DNA of 64,000 bases from Phaseolus vulgaris (taxonomy: Eukaryota; Streptophyta; Magnoliopsida; Fabales; Fabaceae). Of this stretch, positions 22,519-33,940 are shown in pieces (position 1 is the stretch's first letter; each line of letters opens with the position of its first letter). A model generated the notes under the pieces. That model was not told the DNA's origin and ran no database searches. It saw only the letters and a program-made list of their open reading frames with translations. A program made the position numbers and the translations under genes. The DNA lies in assembly GCF_000499845.2 (NCBI RefSeq), contig NC_023751.2:37623309-37687308 (forward strand), read 5' to 3'.

Positions 22519-23286
22519 ATGGCAGGAAATAAGAAGGTTGTGAGGCTCATGTCTAGCTGTTATCCGTTGGAAGTGAACACCAAAATGCCGAAATTGGAAG
22601 ATGAAGATGTAACCACCGAGTTCACATACTCCCTCGGTAACACCCGCGTAACTATGAAGATAACCGAAGTGATTTCCTCCTCCGGTGGTGTAAAACAAGT
22701 GTACATCGACTTCTGCGAGAACAGTGGCAAGGGTTCTTTGGCTAAGCTGAACCTGCGACTCTCGGAAAACAAGAGGTACGGCATTTTATGCAATTTCATG
22801 AACACTTCATTCGAGGGGTCCTATAATTCGAAGAAGAATCATTACTACGCGCCACCTTTACCTGAGAGAGAAGTGCTTACTTACTATAGTCTTGAGAGTG
22901 GTTGCGGAGGGTGTTTCACTCTGGAGAAGAAGAAGAAGGACGAGTATGGTGTGGTGGTGACGGTGAAGGTCACGCACGATTTCATCGTCGGCGAAGAGAC
23001 CATGCACGTGAAAGTGAAAATAGGGTATGCTGATGGTGGAGGAGAAAAAGGGTTGAAAGTTGAAGTGGATGGACCAGTGAAGCTTACGATGGAGTATGTG
23101 AAACATGTCGTTTCCAGATCGGAGAGGAAGATGTGGACTGCGATTGAGAAGGCAAGTACCGATGGAGACGGCGGCGCCGTTGACTCCGGCCGCAAGAGAA
23201 TACAAATGGACGCCCTAACAAATTTGGAAATAGAACCACACACTGTTGTCCCTTGTAATAAATATGCTCCGTACATTAAAGAGTAG
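22519..23286 (+). CDS. Uncharacterised protein, family copy A (255 aa)
   Basis: Intact single-exon ORF from MAGNKKVVRLMSS to a TAG at 23284-23286. Visible features are an N-terminal YPLEVNTKMPKLEDEDV segment, a central LRLSENKRYGILCNFMN block, YYAPPLPERE, a cysteine/glycine cluster ESGCGGCFTLEKKK, then VTHDFIVGEETMHVKVKIGY and a C-terminal SRSERKMW. It is lysine/glutamate-rich with alternating hydrophobic residues, suggesting a beta-rich soluble domain. No signal peptide, membrane helix or known motif was recognised. It is very similar to the 33941 copy except for the C-terminal 40 residues, and distantly related to the 3140 gene. It has a promoter with TATA-like box just upstream. Function is unknown; the strict frame conservation between copies argues that it is, or recently was, under selection. 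Confidence 0.72.
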   Translation: MAGNKKVVRLMSSCYPLEVNTKMPKLEDEDVTTEFTYSLGNTRVTMKITEVISSSGGVKQVYIDFCENSGKGSLAKLNLRLSENKRYGILCNFMNTSFEGSYNSKKNHYYAPPLPEREVLTYYSLESGCGGCFTLEKKKKDEYGVVVTVKVTHDFIVGEETMHVKVKIGYADGGGEKGLKVEVDGPVKLTMEYVKHVVSRSERKMWTAIEKASTDGDGGAVDSGRKRIQMDALTNLEIEPHTVVPCNKYAPYIKE

Positions 23287-24779
23287 GGAGTGGAAATCTT
23301 TTATAAAATAATTAAACTAAATATATTTGAATTTTAAATTATTAAGTAAAAAAAATGTAATTTAAATATTATTATTTTGAGTCGTGTGTATTTTTTTATT
23401 ATGTATGTCAAAATATAATCACTAAACATCTCAGGATTACTTTTAGTGAGTTTAGATATATGTAAATGGAATGGATTACCCTGTATTCCTAATAACAAAA
23501 AATACCTTAAGGGAGTGAATAATATCTTTGTTACAAAATTTATTGAAGATTCAATGTGTATATTTTGCATGTATAACTATTAAAGTATTATAGAATTCCA
23601 CTAGTTTATTTGTTATTTATAAAATGTATTCTCAATCAAAAGAAAACAAATAATAGAAAAAGAGATCACTTCAATTCTAAAATTATTTTTTTATAAAATG
23701 TTTGATATAAAAAATATCACCCTATGAAATATAACCAACAAAGTAGTGTTGGGGTTAGGTTCTTACAACAAGTTTAAAATTAAAATGGAAAACTATGAAC
23801 ACAAGTACTTCAACATCTAACAACATATTTTAATAGTTCTTCTCTCCGTTTCATTCATCTTCTCGATCACTGTATGAAGTCTTTTGGTTTTTTATAAGGT
23901 TTTTTTTTTTCACTTAAACCAATCCCTTCTTTATTTTAAGCACAAATTCACTTATTTGCATTCAGCATGAATATTATCTACGAATTTGGATTCTGAATTA
24001 CTAATGATATCAATGCATGGGTATTACTCATGATATTAATCAATGGGTATTATCTGTAGATATACATCCACCCATATATATAGATCCATGGATATTACTC
24101 CAAAGATAAAGATCCAAGGATATGGATTTATGTAGATAAATTTATGTACGAATCTAGTTGTATGTAAATTTATTCATGGACCTATATGCATGACTAATAT
24201 TAATAATATTTTTTATTAATTTATTAATTATTAATAAATGTTATTTTTATCATTAATATTAATCTTTTTATTAATATTGTTAGTATTGTAATTAATGTTA
24301 ACTAATATTTTAAATATCTTTATGTCATTATTTTTCAATGTTATTAATATTATTATTAGTGTTATTATTAATAATAATAATATCAACATTATTATTGGTA
24401 TTGTTATAACTCTTGAAGAAATAGTATTCCTCCCTTTACAAAATATCTCTCTATAATAATATATATTAGAATTTTAAATTAAAAAAATATATATTATTTT
24501 AAGTTATCAAATGTGTATTTTCTGTATAATGAATCAAAATATCACAACTAAAACATCTCTGAACCTTACTACAGCTTTAATAATATAATAATACATATTA
24601 AAATTTTAAATTAAAAAATAAAATAAATATAATTAAAATATTATGATTTGCAGTTGTCAAATGTGTATATGATGAATGTAAAAATATAACAACTCAAACA
24701 TCTCCGAGATGAGGTCTGATGATACTGAATAATGTCTTTTATTACAAAAAGTTTATTAAAGATTCAATGTGTATACAAG
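23287..24779. repeat. 3' flank of copy A, part of the segmental duplication
   Basis: AT-rich and gene-free. 23290-23460 matches 34681-34790 downstream of copy B, 23770-23860 matches 35240-35310, 24110-24380 matches 37350-37680, and 24440-24779 matches 37860-38195. The region between 23860 and 24110 is where copy B instead carries the foldback element. 'Dinucleotide-like' runs of 'attaatatt' fill 24200-24400. Confidence 0.75.
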
Positions 24780-24861
24780 GGGTTTGACTTTGCTACACTA
24801 ATAGGTTTTCAAGTGGGAGAGGGAAAGGTAAGGAAAGGTAAGGAAAGGTAAGGTTGTCTTC

Positions 24862-27065
24862 ATGGCTGATACTTCGTTTTTCTTCACTAATATTCTGCCT
24901 GGTCATGAAGAAAAGGAGCTTTGGAATATTTTTTAAAGACGGGGTAGAGTTTTGGATGTTTTCATACCCAAAAAACTTAATTATAGAAAACAACGCTTCG
25001 GGTTTGTGAGGTTCCAAGGGGTGAGGGATGTTTGTGAGTTAGAAAGAAGGTTGGATGCTATTTGGATTGGGTTATGGAAATTACGTGTGAACATAGCCAG
25101 ATACCGTAAGAAAGAACCGCCAAAGGAAGCGCGTAATCAGAACCGGAGGGTGGAGGGCTCTAAAAAAGTTTGGAGCCAGAAGGAGATGCACCGTTCATTC
25201 ACAAAAGTGGTTATGTCTGGGAGTGCGAGTTTGCCTCAGGGAAAAAAGAGTGATGGTGAACAAAAGGAGCTCGAATTTGATTTGCCTTGTTTTAAGGTGG
25301 ACGTGGAGCCATCATTGTTGCTCGAGAGTTGTTTTATTGGGAGGTTCTTGGAACTGTCTAATTTTCAGGCAGTTAAGGAGAGTGTTGTGGTGGGTGGTTA
25401 TGGTTCGTTAAGTCTTAGCTATCTTGGAGAGAATTTTATGCTGCTAGCTGGTGATGGTGAGATTTCTGTCGCGAAGGTCATTGATGATAACAAAGAGTGG
25501 TTAAGGGATATCTTTGATTCTCTTGTCCCATGGGATAATTCTTTCTCCGTCTCTGGTAAAAGTTGCTTGGGTTCGAATTAGGGGTTTACCATTGATGTTT
25601 TGGAATAGACAATGCTTTGAACTCATTGGGGAGTTAGTAGGAAAGTTTATTGAGGTGGATGAGGCGACGGAGGCACGAGAGATTATTGAGTTTGCTAGAT
25701 TACGGATCAAGATTCCAGCGGGCGGGAATGCAAATGTGGTAAAAAGTATTATTATAAATGATTATCGGTGTCGGATAACCTTTGAAGAAGATACGTGTCA
25801 TCGTTTTTCTCAGCTTGGTTGCAGTAAGTGCATGGAATGGGGGCAACTGTCTGAGGGGAGTTCGGAGGCACGCTACTTAGTCACTGATGATGAAGATGTG
25901 GTTGAGTCCGTGTTTTTGGACATTGGAGGAGAAGATGATGGAGCTAAGGGCAACTTAGTTTTATTAGAAGATCCAGAGTTCATAGATTTTTCTTCTAAAG
26001 TTGGTGTAGACCTAAAAGAGGGAGTAATGACTGTTTTGGGAAGCCAAAACAATGAGTGGGAAAGGTTGGGAAGCCAAAACCGTGCATGGGAAAGAATGGA
26101 GATGGGCGGCGCATTTAAGGGGGTCCAAAACCATGTGTCAAGTGGTGTAAATGAGAGTAGTTCTGGAAAAGAAGGGGGGTGGTCTGATGAGTTTTTCTGT
26201 GTTGGGCCTACTTTGGCCCAAGTACACGTGGTTGGTGGGGCGGAGCAGCCATTGGTTTCAGACCCATTTGCAGACGTGGCAGACCATGTAGGTTTCCTTG
26301 CAACATGCGACTTTGGGGTGGGCGGAGAAGTGTATCCAAGCGGCGTTGCCCTTGGTGGTACGCCAGCCAGCGACGACGCGGTGGCTCTGACAATGTCAAA
26401 TACTCTACCTACGAAGGGGTGGTCGAATAAAGCGGAGATGAAGGTTGACGGCGACACCGTTAGTTACGTCAACGATAATAGTGACGACGCCTCTTGGGCA
26501 CCTACTGGGTGCGTCGCCGTGTGACGAGGTGGCAGCGGCACCCGTTTATAGAGACAAAGGGCTCGAGGTCACCGGCGGAAGAGGTCTAGGTTACGACGAG
26601 CATTTGGGTGGTTCGCCGGCGGTGGAGGGTTTGTCTGCAACGGCGGACGGAGGAGAAGTTGACGGTGCTAATAGGAGTGTCGGGAAGGAGTCAGTAGGGG
26701 CGGTTGAGATGGTGTTTTCGACGGAGGCAGCAGGTGGAAAAAGACTTGGCAACACTTTATCTAAAACCAGCCTTAAGAATATGAGAAAGAAAGTCGCTCT
26801 GTCCTCGCTGGCGGGTAAAAGGTTAGAAACTACTGTCTCTTCTATTTCTGACAATGATGTAAGGAACTGTAATAATCGTTATTGGCTGGAAAATAAGGAA
26901 TCGAAAGCCCAAAAAATTTGGAACATGGGAAAAGTTTTGGGGTTTTCGTTTGCTGGGAAGGAAGAAGTGGTAGTTAAAAATTTGCAAGCCTTGGAAGCTC
27001 GGGACAGAGATAACATGTTGCTCAAAAGGAAGGAGAGTGTAGTTTCTGATGATGAAAATAATTAG
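24862..27065 (+). pseudogene. LINE ORF1 (RNA-binding protein), frame-broken
   Basis: ATG at 24862 (MADTSFFFTN). A TAA interrupts after ELWNIF, then RRGRVLDVFIPKKL and the RNP-like RFGFVRF show an RRM-type fold at the N-terminus. A frameshift near 25565 moves the reading frame to VRIRGLPLMFWNRQCFELIG (the plant LINE gag-like domain), which runs to 26524. A second shift near 26460-26520 leads into a basic region ending at 27065. In a working LINE this protein coats the RNA for target-primed reverse transcription. Confidence 0.82.
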
Positions 27066-30000
27066 TTTGAATGTGAAGGGGTTAGGAGGAAGTAACAAAA
27101 GAAGATATCTAAAGGAGTTGATTTTCAAAGAACAGGTAGGAATGGTGTGTATTCAAGAGACTAAGTGTTCTGAGTTCGGAGAAGAGAATTGCTTCAATAT
27201 GTGGGGTTCTAATGAAATAGACTGGATTGAAATTGGGTCTATCAATAATGTTGGTGGGATTATTACTTTATGGAGGAGGAGTTGTTTCCATTTATTAAGC
27301 TCTGTTAATGGGAATAATTTCTCGATTATTGAAGGGGTATGGAAGGTTGGTGACGGAGTAAGAGTAACTATTGTGAATGTTTATAGCTCAGGTTCTCTGA
27401 AGGAAAAGAAAGCGAGTTGGGATGAAATTAATGCTCATAGAGCGTGTCAGTTAAACAGGATCTGGTGTGTAGTAGGGGACTTCAACTCAATCAGAACAAA
27501 GGAGAAGAGGAAAAGTTTGGCTATGGGCTTGAATTATAATAGAGAAATGCGGGATTTTAATGAGTTTATTGGAAAGGCTGAATTAATAGACATTCCGATG
27601 GTTGGTCAGAAATTCACTTGGTATAAACCGAATGGTACTGCTAAAAGTAGAATTGATAGAGTCCTTGTCTCTAAGGAATGGATGGAGGAGTGGTCGAACA
27701 GTAAGTAGTTCGTACTTAGTATATCTATTTCAGATCATTGTGCTTTGGTAATTAAAGATTCCTGTCCAGATTGGGGTCCGAAACCTTTTTGCAGTCTGGA
27801 TGTCTGGCAAAAAGACAACAAGTTCCGAGAGTTTGTTCGAAGTAAATGGCTTAGTTATGAAGTTTACGGTAGGGGTTTGTTTGTCTTCAAAGAAAAATTG
27901 AAGAAGCTAAAATATGATTTAAAAGTATGGAACAGAGACGTGTTCGGAGATGTTAATCTGAAAGGGGAGATTTTAAAAAAGAAAATTGAGGATTTTGATG
28001 CTCGAGATGATGCTGGTGTCTTAGATGAGGAAGGCAGAGTGGAGAGGAGGTATTTGCTAGCAGAACAAAATGAAAATGCTTTTAGACAAGAAACAATTAT
28101 TCATCAGAAAGCTCGCCTTAAGTGGTTAAAAAATTGTGACCTTAATTCAAAGTTTTTTCATTCGACTGTTAAATGGAGGAGGGCAAGAAACGGAATTAAT
28201 TGACTAGTAGTTGATGGTTGTGGAGTGAAGATAAGGAGGTGGTTAAAGGTAAGGTTAGGGACTTCTTCAATGCCAGATTTGAAAGTGTTGATGGGCTTCA
28301 AGTCAGGTTGGATAATGTGCCTTTCAATTCTATCTCTGCTGCTAATAATGAGATGTTGGTCAGTACTTTCTCCGAAGAGGAAGTCAAGGAGACTGTTTGG
28401 GATTGTGAAAGCTCGAAAAGTCCTGGTCCGGATGGATTTAACTTTGGGCTCATCAAGTTTTGTTGGGAGTTTATTAGGGAGGATATCCTGCTGGTCGTAA
28501 ACGATTTTGCTATAGTCGGAAAATGGCCTAGGGGGACAAATGCGTCGTTCGTGTGTCTGGTCCCTAAGCTGGAGAATCCACAAAGTTTATGTGATTTTAG
28601 ACCTATTTCTCTGGTTGGATGTCTATATAAGATCATACCGAAGTTGCTATCTCTGAGGCTTAAAAAGGTGATGAGTAAAATCATTGACTCGAGACAGTCT
28701 ACGTTTCTAGCTGGTAGGGAATTTTGGATAGTGTGTTGGTGGCCAATGAAGTCTTAGAGGAGGCAAAAAGGAGGAAGAAGAACTGCTTATTTTTCAAAGT
28801 GGATTATGAGAAGGCTTATGATTCGGTAAGGTGGGATTTCATCAGTTATATGCTTGAAAGATTAGGTTTTTGTGAACAATAGATTGCTTGGATTAAATCT
28901 TATCTGGAGTCTGCAACGGTATCTGTGTTGGTTAATGGCAGTCTGACTAAGGAATTCGTTCCTTCAAAGGGTTTGAGACAGGGTGATCCTTTGGCTCCGT
29001 TTCTTTTCCTTGTTGTAGCTGAAGGTTTAGCAGGAGTGGTAAGGAATGTTGTCTTGTTTGACTGGGTGGAGAGTGTGGAGGTTGGGAGGAATAAGGTTAA
29101 GGTTAATATGCTTCAGTATGCAGATGATACCTTGTTCTTCTGCAAAGCAACAACCAAAAGTGTTTTCTGTTTAAAATCTATTCTGACTTGCTTTGAGCTG
29201 GCTTCAGGTCTAAGTGAACTTTCTGAAGAGTAGTATTGGAGGTGTGGGGTTGATACTTTCACGATCAGTTGTTTCGCAAAAATGCTTAACTGTGAAGTGA
29301 TGAATTATCCTTTCAAGTATCTTGGGTTTCCTGTTGGGGGATGTCACAAAAAGGAAGCGTTTTAGGATGGGGTGGTTGAGAAGATAAAGGAAAGACTGGG
29401 AAGATGGAAAGGCAGATTTATCTCGATGGCAAGAAGAATTTGTCTGATTAAATCTATTCTCTCTGCTATCCCCTTGTTCTATACGTCTTTGTTTAAAATC
29501 TCTGCTATTGCTAGGAAGAAGATTGTGAAAATTCAAAGAAACTTCCTATGGGGTTGGAGGTCAGGTGGGCGAAAGATTGCGTGGGCTTCTTGGGAGAAGG
29601 TGTGCGAACCCCGTGGAAATGGTGGTCTCGGGGTTATTAATATTAAATTTTTCAACATTGCTTTGTTGGGGAAATGGATTTAGAGGTTGGGTTTTTCCAA
29701 AGGTGGTCTGTGGGAGGAGGTGGTAGAATCTAAGTACGGGGGTTGGAGAAAGTTGAAAGGGCCAAGTTCAAAAACGATGGGGTCCCTTTGGTGGCGGGAG
29801 CTAAAGGCGATTTGGTCGATGGAGGAATGGGGGAGAGAGTTCGACGACCGTTTCAATTGAAAAGTCGGTAATGAGAAGGAAATTAGGTTTTAGGAAGATA
29901 AATGGGTGGGCGATTTGGAGTTGAAAAACAAATTCCCAAGGTTATACTCTCTTTGTAGGGATGAAGATGAGTTGTTGGAATGTTGTGGGGTCTGGGAAGA

Positions 30001-30124
30001 AGGAGAGTGGAACTGGAAGTTTGGGTGGAGAAGAAATTTATTTGATTGGGAGAAGTCTCAGGTAGACCAACTTTTTGAAGAAATTAGAGGTTTGAGTATT
30101 GATTCGGATATTAATGACTCGTGG
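27049..30124 (+). pseudogene. LINE ORF2 (endonuclease-reverse transcriptase), frame-broken
   Basis: Starts at ATG 27049/27052, overlapping the end of ORF1. Endonuclease: ISLNVKGLGG, GMVCIQETKC, VVGDFNSIR, SRIDRVLVS, and SDHCALVI after a TAG at 27706. Reverse transcriptase: SPGPDGFNFGLIKFCW, PISLVGCLYKI, FKVDYEKAYDSV (catalytic Asp), SKGLRQGDPLAPFLF, and QYADDTLFF at about 29113-29139 (catalytic Asp pair), then RGNGGLGVINIKFFNIALLG. Catalytic residues are preserved, but stops at 27706, 28201, 28879 and later, plus frameshifts, disable it. Confidence 0.9.
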
Positions 30125-30383
30125 GTTGTTGTTCTTTTTGCCCCTTGTTTTGGTTGCAGTAAGTTTGTATTGGGTTTGTTTTGAGTTTGTATGGGTTTGT
30201 TTTGAGTTTGTACGGGTTTGTACGGGTTTTTTAGTGGTAGATTTTTTTGTCTCTCTCATTTTGTTGGTTTAGGAGACCTGAAATTTGATTCATATTATAT
30301 AGGTACGTATAAGGGTTGACTCACCCCTTAAATGGTTCCTGTTATTCAATTCTTATTGCTAATAAAAAAAATGTGTATACAAG

Positions 30384-31272
30384 ACTTATTTAGTGGTATT
30401 ACTTTTTTACATTTTTAACTATTAAAGCATTCTTAAATAATTCTAAAAGTTATTTGCTATCTATTAAATATGTTCTAAATTAAAATAATAATAAAATAAT
30501 AGAAAGAAAGATCACTTCCATCCTAAAATTATTTTTCTTTGATTTTAAATTTGATATACAAAATATTGCACCTATGAAATATAAACAACAAAGTAGTAAT
30601 GAAGAGTTTTATAAACTGATTTTATTAGGTCGAGTTAGTCTTAAAATTCAGTTCTTAATAAAAGTTTTTTCTAACATAAAAATCGTAGTAAGTATTTTCA
30701 AATAAAAAATCATTAAATAGAAATCAATTTTATATGAAAAAATAATTAATTATTATATTAACTAAATTAGTTTTTATTATTGATAAATAATTTCTAAATT
30801 AATTTATATTTAAATGATTTTCCTGTAATAATATTTTATTTTATGTCGTTATGGAAAATCTAAGTCCATGAATGCACGTTTCTCTTTAATTGGAAAACAA
30901 AAAATAATTCAGTTTTCTTCCTTTTAATTTTCCGAAATTAAAATATTAAATATCAAGTTCTCATCTAGCCAGAAAGAGAATAAACGCAATAAGAAGAAAA
31001 GAAATATAAGAATTATACTCCCACTGTGATTATTCTATTAAGATCATAAAGGATAGATGCTCCTTTCTAGCATGATATTGATAATTATAATGTATTATTC
31101 TATATTGATAATATAGGATCGATTCTCTTTTTTTATTGGATACAATATATTATTTTCAATTTAGAAAAAAAATATTTTGATAACTTTCTACCTATCTTAA
31201 TTTGACTATTTTAAATATATATATATATAAGTAAATTTTAAAACACCATCACTTTGTTCAAGATAAGAAAAA
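30384..31272. repeat. Flank shared by the two gene copies, with a decayed MITE
   Basis: No gene. 30384-30600 continues the copy A 3' flank and matches 38195-38420. About 30697-30832 ('aaaaatcattaaatagaaatc' ... 'aatgattttcctgtaata') is a decayed relative of the CACTA-type MITEs. 30950-31270 is the third copy of the promoter-side repeat described at 20619-21072 and leads toward copy B. Confidence 0.65.
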
Positions 31273-32084
31273 AAAAATAATTATTTTTTATCAGTAAAAA
31301 ATAAATAAATAATAAAGATATTTCAAGGATACTTCAATCCTTATACAAGTAAGTCATCATGTGATTCCAAACATAAAACATATCAAAGACAGAATTCCAA
31401 ATCAGATTAGAGTAGCACAATCATAACAACCTAAGACTTCTAACATCCAAAAATAAAATCAACACAAAAACTAATCCAAACTAACTACATATATCTATCA
31501 ACATACCTTGCAATTCATCTAAACCCATCTTTTGTTTGTTCAACCACCTAAAGCTTTATGATAGATTTCATGCATATCAGCGGCTTAAGGCACCAGTTAG
31601 AATACGATAAGCTTGCAAGACGAACCTTGAAAGTCACCCATGACCAAACCTTCAATTGTGTCATTATGAAAGTCTCAATATGGTCTATCCTACCATTTTT
31701 AAAAATGATATTGTTCCTATGCTTCCACAATTCGTCTACCACTGTTATCCACACACATTATCAAATCTGATTACCAATTTTATTGAGTCCACTCAACTTA
31801 AAATTTATAAAATGCCTTTTTGGTTCCCAATGATTTGTCGACGCTAACCCTATCCACTCATAGCACATAGACCACATGAGTCAAGCAACTCTACAAGTGC
31901 AAAAAACATGGGACATTGTTTCCTCTTCCTCCCCACACAAACTGCAAATGTTACTTACTATACTGATCCTTATTCTCTCCAAAATCGCTTTAGTCGCTAA
32001 CTTATCTTCCATGACCCTCCATGTTGTGAAGTGAGATGAAGGTTACCTTTATCCCCAAAAAACTCTAATACATGGTCACTTCTT
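31273..32084 (-). mobile_element. LINE 3' fragment (outer element of a nest)
   Basis: On + it begins 'attattttttatcagtaaaa', a reversed LINE tail, followed by the 'caatccttatacaag' signature. On - it has a coding remnant (31548-31754; VDELWKHRNNIIFKNGRIDH). Another LINE tail starts at about 32085, so this piece is either interrupted by, or adjacent to, that element. It replaced the paralogous promoter sequence found at 21250-21485 in copy A. Confidence 0.72.
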
Positions 32085-33712
32085 CTTTTATCGGCAAGAA
32101 GCAATACAATTAAATAGACCCACTTCATGGGTGGTCTAACCCTTATACAGAATACAAGAGTTCAAAGAGTACTTTTCCATATACATATCAAACCAAAATG
32201 TAACCTCCTACTGTCTGCCTCAACACTACCAACTAAAGTAGAATTAGAAATATCAAGGATCAACCCTTATAAAGACATTAAATCAAATGCATACATACCA
32301 AGGGTTCTAGGCACCCGTCAGAGAACGAGAAGCTCGCTGACAGTATCTTTGAATAGATCTAGGACCAAACCTTAACCTGTGCTAGGGAAAAAACTTCAGT
32401 ATGATCAACCACTCCACACCTTTAAATAAACAATTATTCATGTGTCTCCAAATCTCACTAACCAATGCAATCCAGACATTGTCCATAATAAAATTAACTG
32501 AAGTAGACGCATCTAGAATCTTGAAATGGTCAAAATGAGACCCAGGATCAATAAGGTCGACCGAACGCACCCCTAACCTGTTATAACAATTATTCCAAAT
32601 TAGCCAAGCAACTCTACATCCGAAGAACAAATGGTTTGTTGACTCCTCTGGTATCCTGCACAAGCAACAAAGATTGCTTTCGACCCCTATACCTCGTCTC
32701 TTCAGATTTACCATACAAGCAACCTTGTTTTCAATAACTCTCCAAGTTGTGACTAGGGATGACAAAGCGAGGCGGGCCGTGCAGGCCGGCCCGCAGCCCG
32801 CTGGTAAAAAACGCGAGGCGGCTTAACCTTTTCAACCCGCTAACCCGCAAGAAAAAAAATGGATGAAAGTTCTTCTAAGACGGCATCCAATGTTATTGAA
32901 ATGGAAGAATGTCAATAATGTTTATGTTTAATGTTTTTGAATTAATGTTTATGTTTAATGTTTTGGAATTAGGTATTTTTAATGTTTTGGAAGTGGAAGA
33001 ATAGTGATATTTGATATTTATCTTAATGTTTAATGTTTTGATGTTTGACTATGTTTGAAAAGGAAGAAAAAAAATTTATGTTTGATAGTAACAAATATAT
33101 AGGTTTAATTTGATAATTTCTTAAGAACAAAATGTAAACAAAAAAATTATAAAAAAAAAAAACGCAGGCTGGCCCGCAAACCCGCGGGCCAACTCTTATG
33201 CGGGGCGGGTCGAGAATTCTAGCCCCTAGTTGAGACGTGAGCTAAAGGAAACACCTTAATCCTCCTGAAAAACTTGTACCTTCTCGAGTCTTCCTCGCAT
33301 CCCTCTCCCCTTAAAAATCCATAAGCAAACCTAACTAAAAACTATGCTGACTCACTATTCTTCCAAAACTCATTTGTCTGCTTTTTCCAACTCAAGCCTC
33401 TGGTTGGAAATCATCTCTAAAAGTTGGCTTGCTTGATCCTCCTCCCAAGCAAAAAAACCATTTCTCCACCTTAAATTCCACTCTCAGCATTAACCCATAT
33501 TTTGAGAATCACATAGATTTGCCTCGATAAGAAAAATAACATCTACTTTTGAAGTCTTTTACATCTACTTTTGAAGTCTTTTTGAGAATGCCCATGCCCA
33601 ATTATCTGACCCCAAAACTGAACATCTTTCCCGTTTCCAACCTTCTAATTCCGACAATCTTCAAACTTCCCTCCTCAAACCTCCAAACTTTCATTAAATA
33701 TCTCCATAAAAA
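32085..33712 (-). mobile_element. LINE (inner), split by a hAT-like element
   Basis: The tail at 32085-32110 ('cttcttttatcggcaag') is followed by the 'gggtggtctaacccttatac' signature. The zinc-binding region is at 32382-32750 ([28 protein letters not shown]). After a 475-bp interruption, homology to the LINE at 4970-5460 resumes from 33237 to about 33712. 5' truncated and decayed. Confidence 0.8.
32754..33228. mobile_element. hAT-like non-autonomous element (475 bp) with 8-bp duplication
   Basis: Starts 'tagggatgacaaagcg' and ends '...attctagccccta', giving imperfect inverted ends TAGGG(A/G). Its termini are strikingly GC-rich ('ggcgggcc', 'cccgcgggcc') around an AT-rich core. The host LINE sequence is split at 'gttgtgac' (32746-32753), which is repeated as 'gttgagac' (33229-33236), 7 of 8 bases. 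An 8-bp duplication and these ends are typical of plant hAT MITEs. No coding capacity. Confidence 0.8.
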
Positions 33713-33940
33713 AATATAACTTTGCTAAATACATCCAATGGATAAGATTTTCTAGGTCTACGATTAGAGATGCTCTTCGTGGTTCTTTTAACATATAATT
33801 CTTTGCCTTCTTTTAACACTTGGAATCTGTGTGTAGGTTCAGTTTTACCTATAAAGGAACATGCATGCAGGAAGACCGGATTAGAGTCAGAGAGCTGAGA
33901 GAAAGAAAAAAGGTTAGAGTGAGAGCAGACGTTAAAGACA
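33713..33940 (+). promoter_or_regulatory. Promoter region of family copy B
   Basis: Collinear with 21485-21595 and 22330-22518 upstream of copy A, but without the LINE fragment that splits copy A's promoter. It contains 'tgtgtgtaggttcagtttt' once (about 33829) and a TATA-like 'tataaag' near 33850, about 90 bp before the ATG. Confidence 0.6.

Larger units (their letters stand above)
24780..30369 (+). mobile_element. Full-length LINE (L1 type) with 14-bp target-site duplication
   Basis: 5.59 kb bounded by 'aatgtgtatacaag' at 24766-24779 and again at 30370-30383. It has a short 5' leader with three 'gaaaggtaag' repeats (24824-24853), ORF1, ORF2, and a 3' end 'tcttattgctaat' plus A-run. The empty-site sequence is preserved in the paralogous flank near 38190, which confirms the boundaries. 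ORF1 and ORF2 contain several stops and frameshifts, so the copy is no longer autonomous. Between 30125 and 30290 the expected zinc-binding C-terminus is replaced by a GT-rich stretch with repeated 'gggtttgttttgagtttgta'. Confidence 0.93.

Noticed and set aside
22858..23276. Minus-strand ORFs of 115 and 130 aa
   Set aside because: Antisense to the family gene at 22519-23286; the same antisense frames are not preserved in the paralogue at 33941.
24190..24400. Origin-like or matrix-attachment AT tract
   Set aside because: It is simple A/T-rich sequence repeated in the paralogous flank (37430-37690), with no distinctive motif.
25873..26457. 194-aa minus-strand ORF rich in Ser, Pro and Thr
   Set aside because: Antisense shadow of LINE ORF1 at 25514-26524.
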